Made by a program: the position numbers and the translations under genes. Shown piece by piece: positions 63,326-64,000 of a stretch of DNA of 64,000 nucleotides (position 1 is its first letter; each line of letters begins with the position of its first letter). This DNA comes from Bacteroidia bacterium (lineage in GTDB: Bacteria > Bacteroidota > Bacteroidia > Bacteroidales > Paludibacteraceae), in the NCBI GenBank assembly GCA_021152555.1, contig JAGKVE010000005.1:6175-70174 (forward strand), read 5' to 3'. Below the pieces are notes generated by a model, which did not search any database, was not told the DNA's origin, and saw only the letters and a program-made list of their open reading frames with translations.

Positions 63326-64000
63326 ATTATCCATTTGACCAGATAGTAGAGAACTATGGCCCCGAGTAGGACAAGTATTGCCACGGATAGTTCGTGGCTG
63401 TATTGGTTTATCAGGTCCGCTTGACCGTGCGCAACGTAGCCGAGGACGGCCAATATGGCGTTCCAGATTCCTGCGCCGAGGAAGGTGTAGAAAAGAAACC
63501 AGCCGAAGTGCATCTTGCTTAGTCCAGCCGGGATAGAGATGAGCTGGCGGATGCCCGGAATAAAGCGTCCGACAAAGGTGCTGACCTTGCCGTGGTCGTT
63601 GAAATAGGCTTCGGCTTTCTCCACTTTCTCGCGGCTCAGCAGGCACAGGTGTCCTATCTTGCTGTCTGCAAAGGCATAGATGATAGCCCGTCCGAGCCAG
63701 AGCGAGAGCAGATAGTTGATGATAGCGCCTAACAGAGCACCTATCGTACCGAAAAGGACAATCAGCACGACATTGACGATATAACTATCCGTAACGCAGA
63801 CCGCGCTGTTCGGGTCCTCCGCCACATACGCCGCAGGCGGGATTACCACTTCGCTCGGGAAAGGAATGAACGAGCTTTCAATGGTCATCAGTGCCACGAT
63901 AGAGCCGTAGTTCATATGCGCGCTGTACCAATCGGTCACGGCCGTGATCCACGAGGATTCCTTTTCCGTCTCATCCGAGACTTCCCTCCCTTGTGGGGAG
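63307..64000 (-). CDS. DedA family membrane protein (5' end outside window)
   Basis: An inner-membrane protein of the SNARE-associated/DedA family, thought to flip undecaprenyl phosphate or phospholipids. Motifs IESSFIPFPSEVVIPPAAY and FVGRFIPGIRQLISIPAG with conserved Glu and Arg are present, with about five helices. The frame is open to the window edge; a GTG at 63939 is possible, but WITAVTDW upstream of it looks like protein. The bases at the edge resemble a C/T-rich palindromic repeat. Confidence 0.9.
   Translation of the reverse strand, partial: SPQGREVSDETEKESSWITAVTDWYSAHMNYGSIVALMTIESSFIPFPSEVVIPPAAYVAEDPNSAVCVTDSYIVNVVLIVLFGTIGALLGAIINYLLSLWLGRAIIYAFADSKIGHLCLLSREKVEKAEAYFNDHGKVSTFVGRFIPGIRQLISIPAGLSKMHFGWFLFYTFLGAGIWNAILAVLGYVAHGQADLINQYSHELSVAILVLLGAIVLYYLVKWIIKRAKA

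Overview
The window is a bacterial chromosome segment from a member of Bacteroidota, very probably order Bacteroidales. Evidence: promoters of the Bacteroidetes type (-33 TTTG, about 20 bp, -7 TAnnTTTG) before many genes; few Shine-Dalgarno sequences; a TonB receptor with an N-terminal carboxypeptidase-like domain next to a DUF5689 lipoprotein; a type IX secretion C-terminal domain; DUF1573, DUF3078 and DUF4250 proteins; a second EF-G-like factor; and a coaX-barrel-TPR-lptC cluster. It is mostly housekeeping DNA. I see no rRNA, tRNA, CRISPR, prophage or insertion sequence. Genus cannot be given.

Layout. 1-3039 (+): end of a type IX-secreted protein and an M3 peptidase. 3046-18252 (-): one dense block read from a ppGpp synthetase/hydrolase through DUF1573, meaB, dnaB, asnS, a TonB receptor, a DUF5689 lipoprotein, cvpA, folK and a secreted amidase. 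18425-22235 (+): amidase, MCE lipid-transport protein, dnaA. 22297-24260 (-): groES-groEL. 24261-25454: a repeat-rich gap, a DUF4250 gene and an apparent orphan short transcription unit. 25455-28073 (+): menaquinone methyltransferase, sugar kinase, Dabb protein, secreted protein. 28100-29008 (-): beta-barrel. 29231-36213 (+): EF-G paralogue, secA, DUF3078. 36238-42895 (-): HD hydrolase, fmt, lgt, nadK, rpsA, a small ORF and an EamA transporter. 43023-45766 (+): EF-hand membrane protein and an M23/LysM peptidase. 45807-49910 (-): rlmH, lipoproteins, a barrel and a radical-SAM-type lipoprotein. 50601-63263 (+): a small membrane protein, acyl-CoA ligase, coaX, barrel, TPR, lptC, fabG, murC, ftsQ, ftsA, ftsZ and a Wzz-like protein, a chain linking envelope lipid, LPS export and division. 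63307-64000 (-): DedA protein, cut by the window edge.

The most unusual content is non-coding. Fifteen promoters can be aligned by eye, nearly all with exactly 20 bp between -33 and -7. Two divergent pairs are interlocked, and two terminator hairpins carry the next promoter's -33 box in their loop. Short tandem repeats with a 7- or 8-bp period, of many different sequences, sit at gene ends and in frame inside several genes. Two gaps 25 kb apart share a nearly identical 44-bp block. No defence or biosynthetic system was found.
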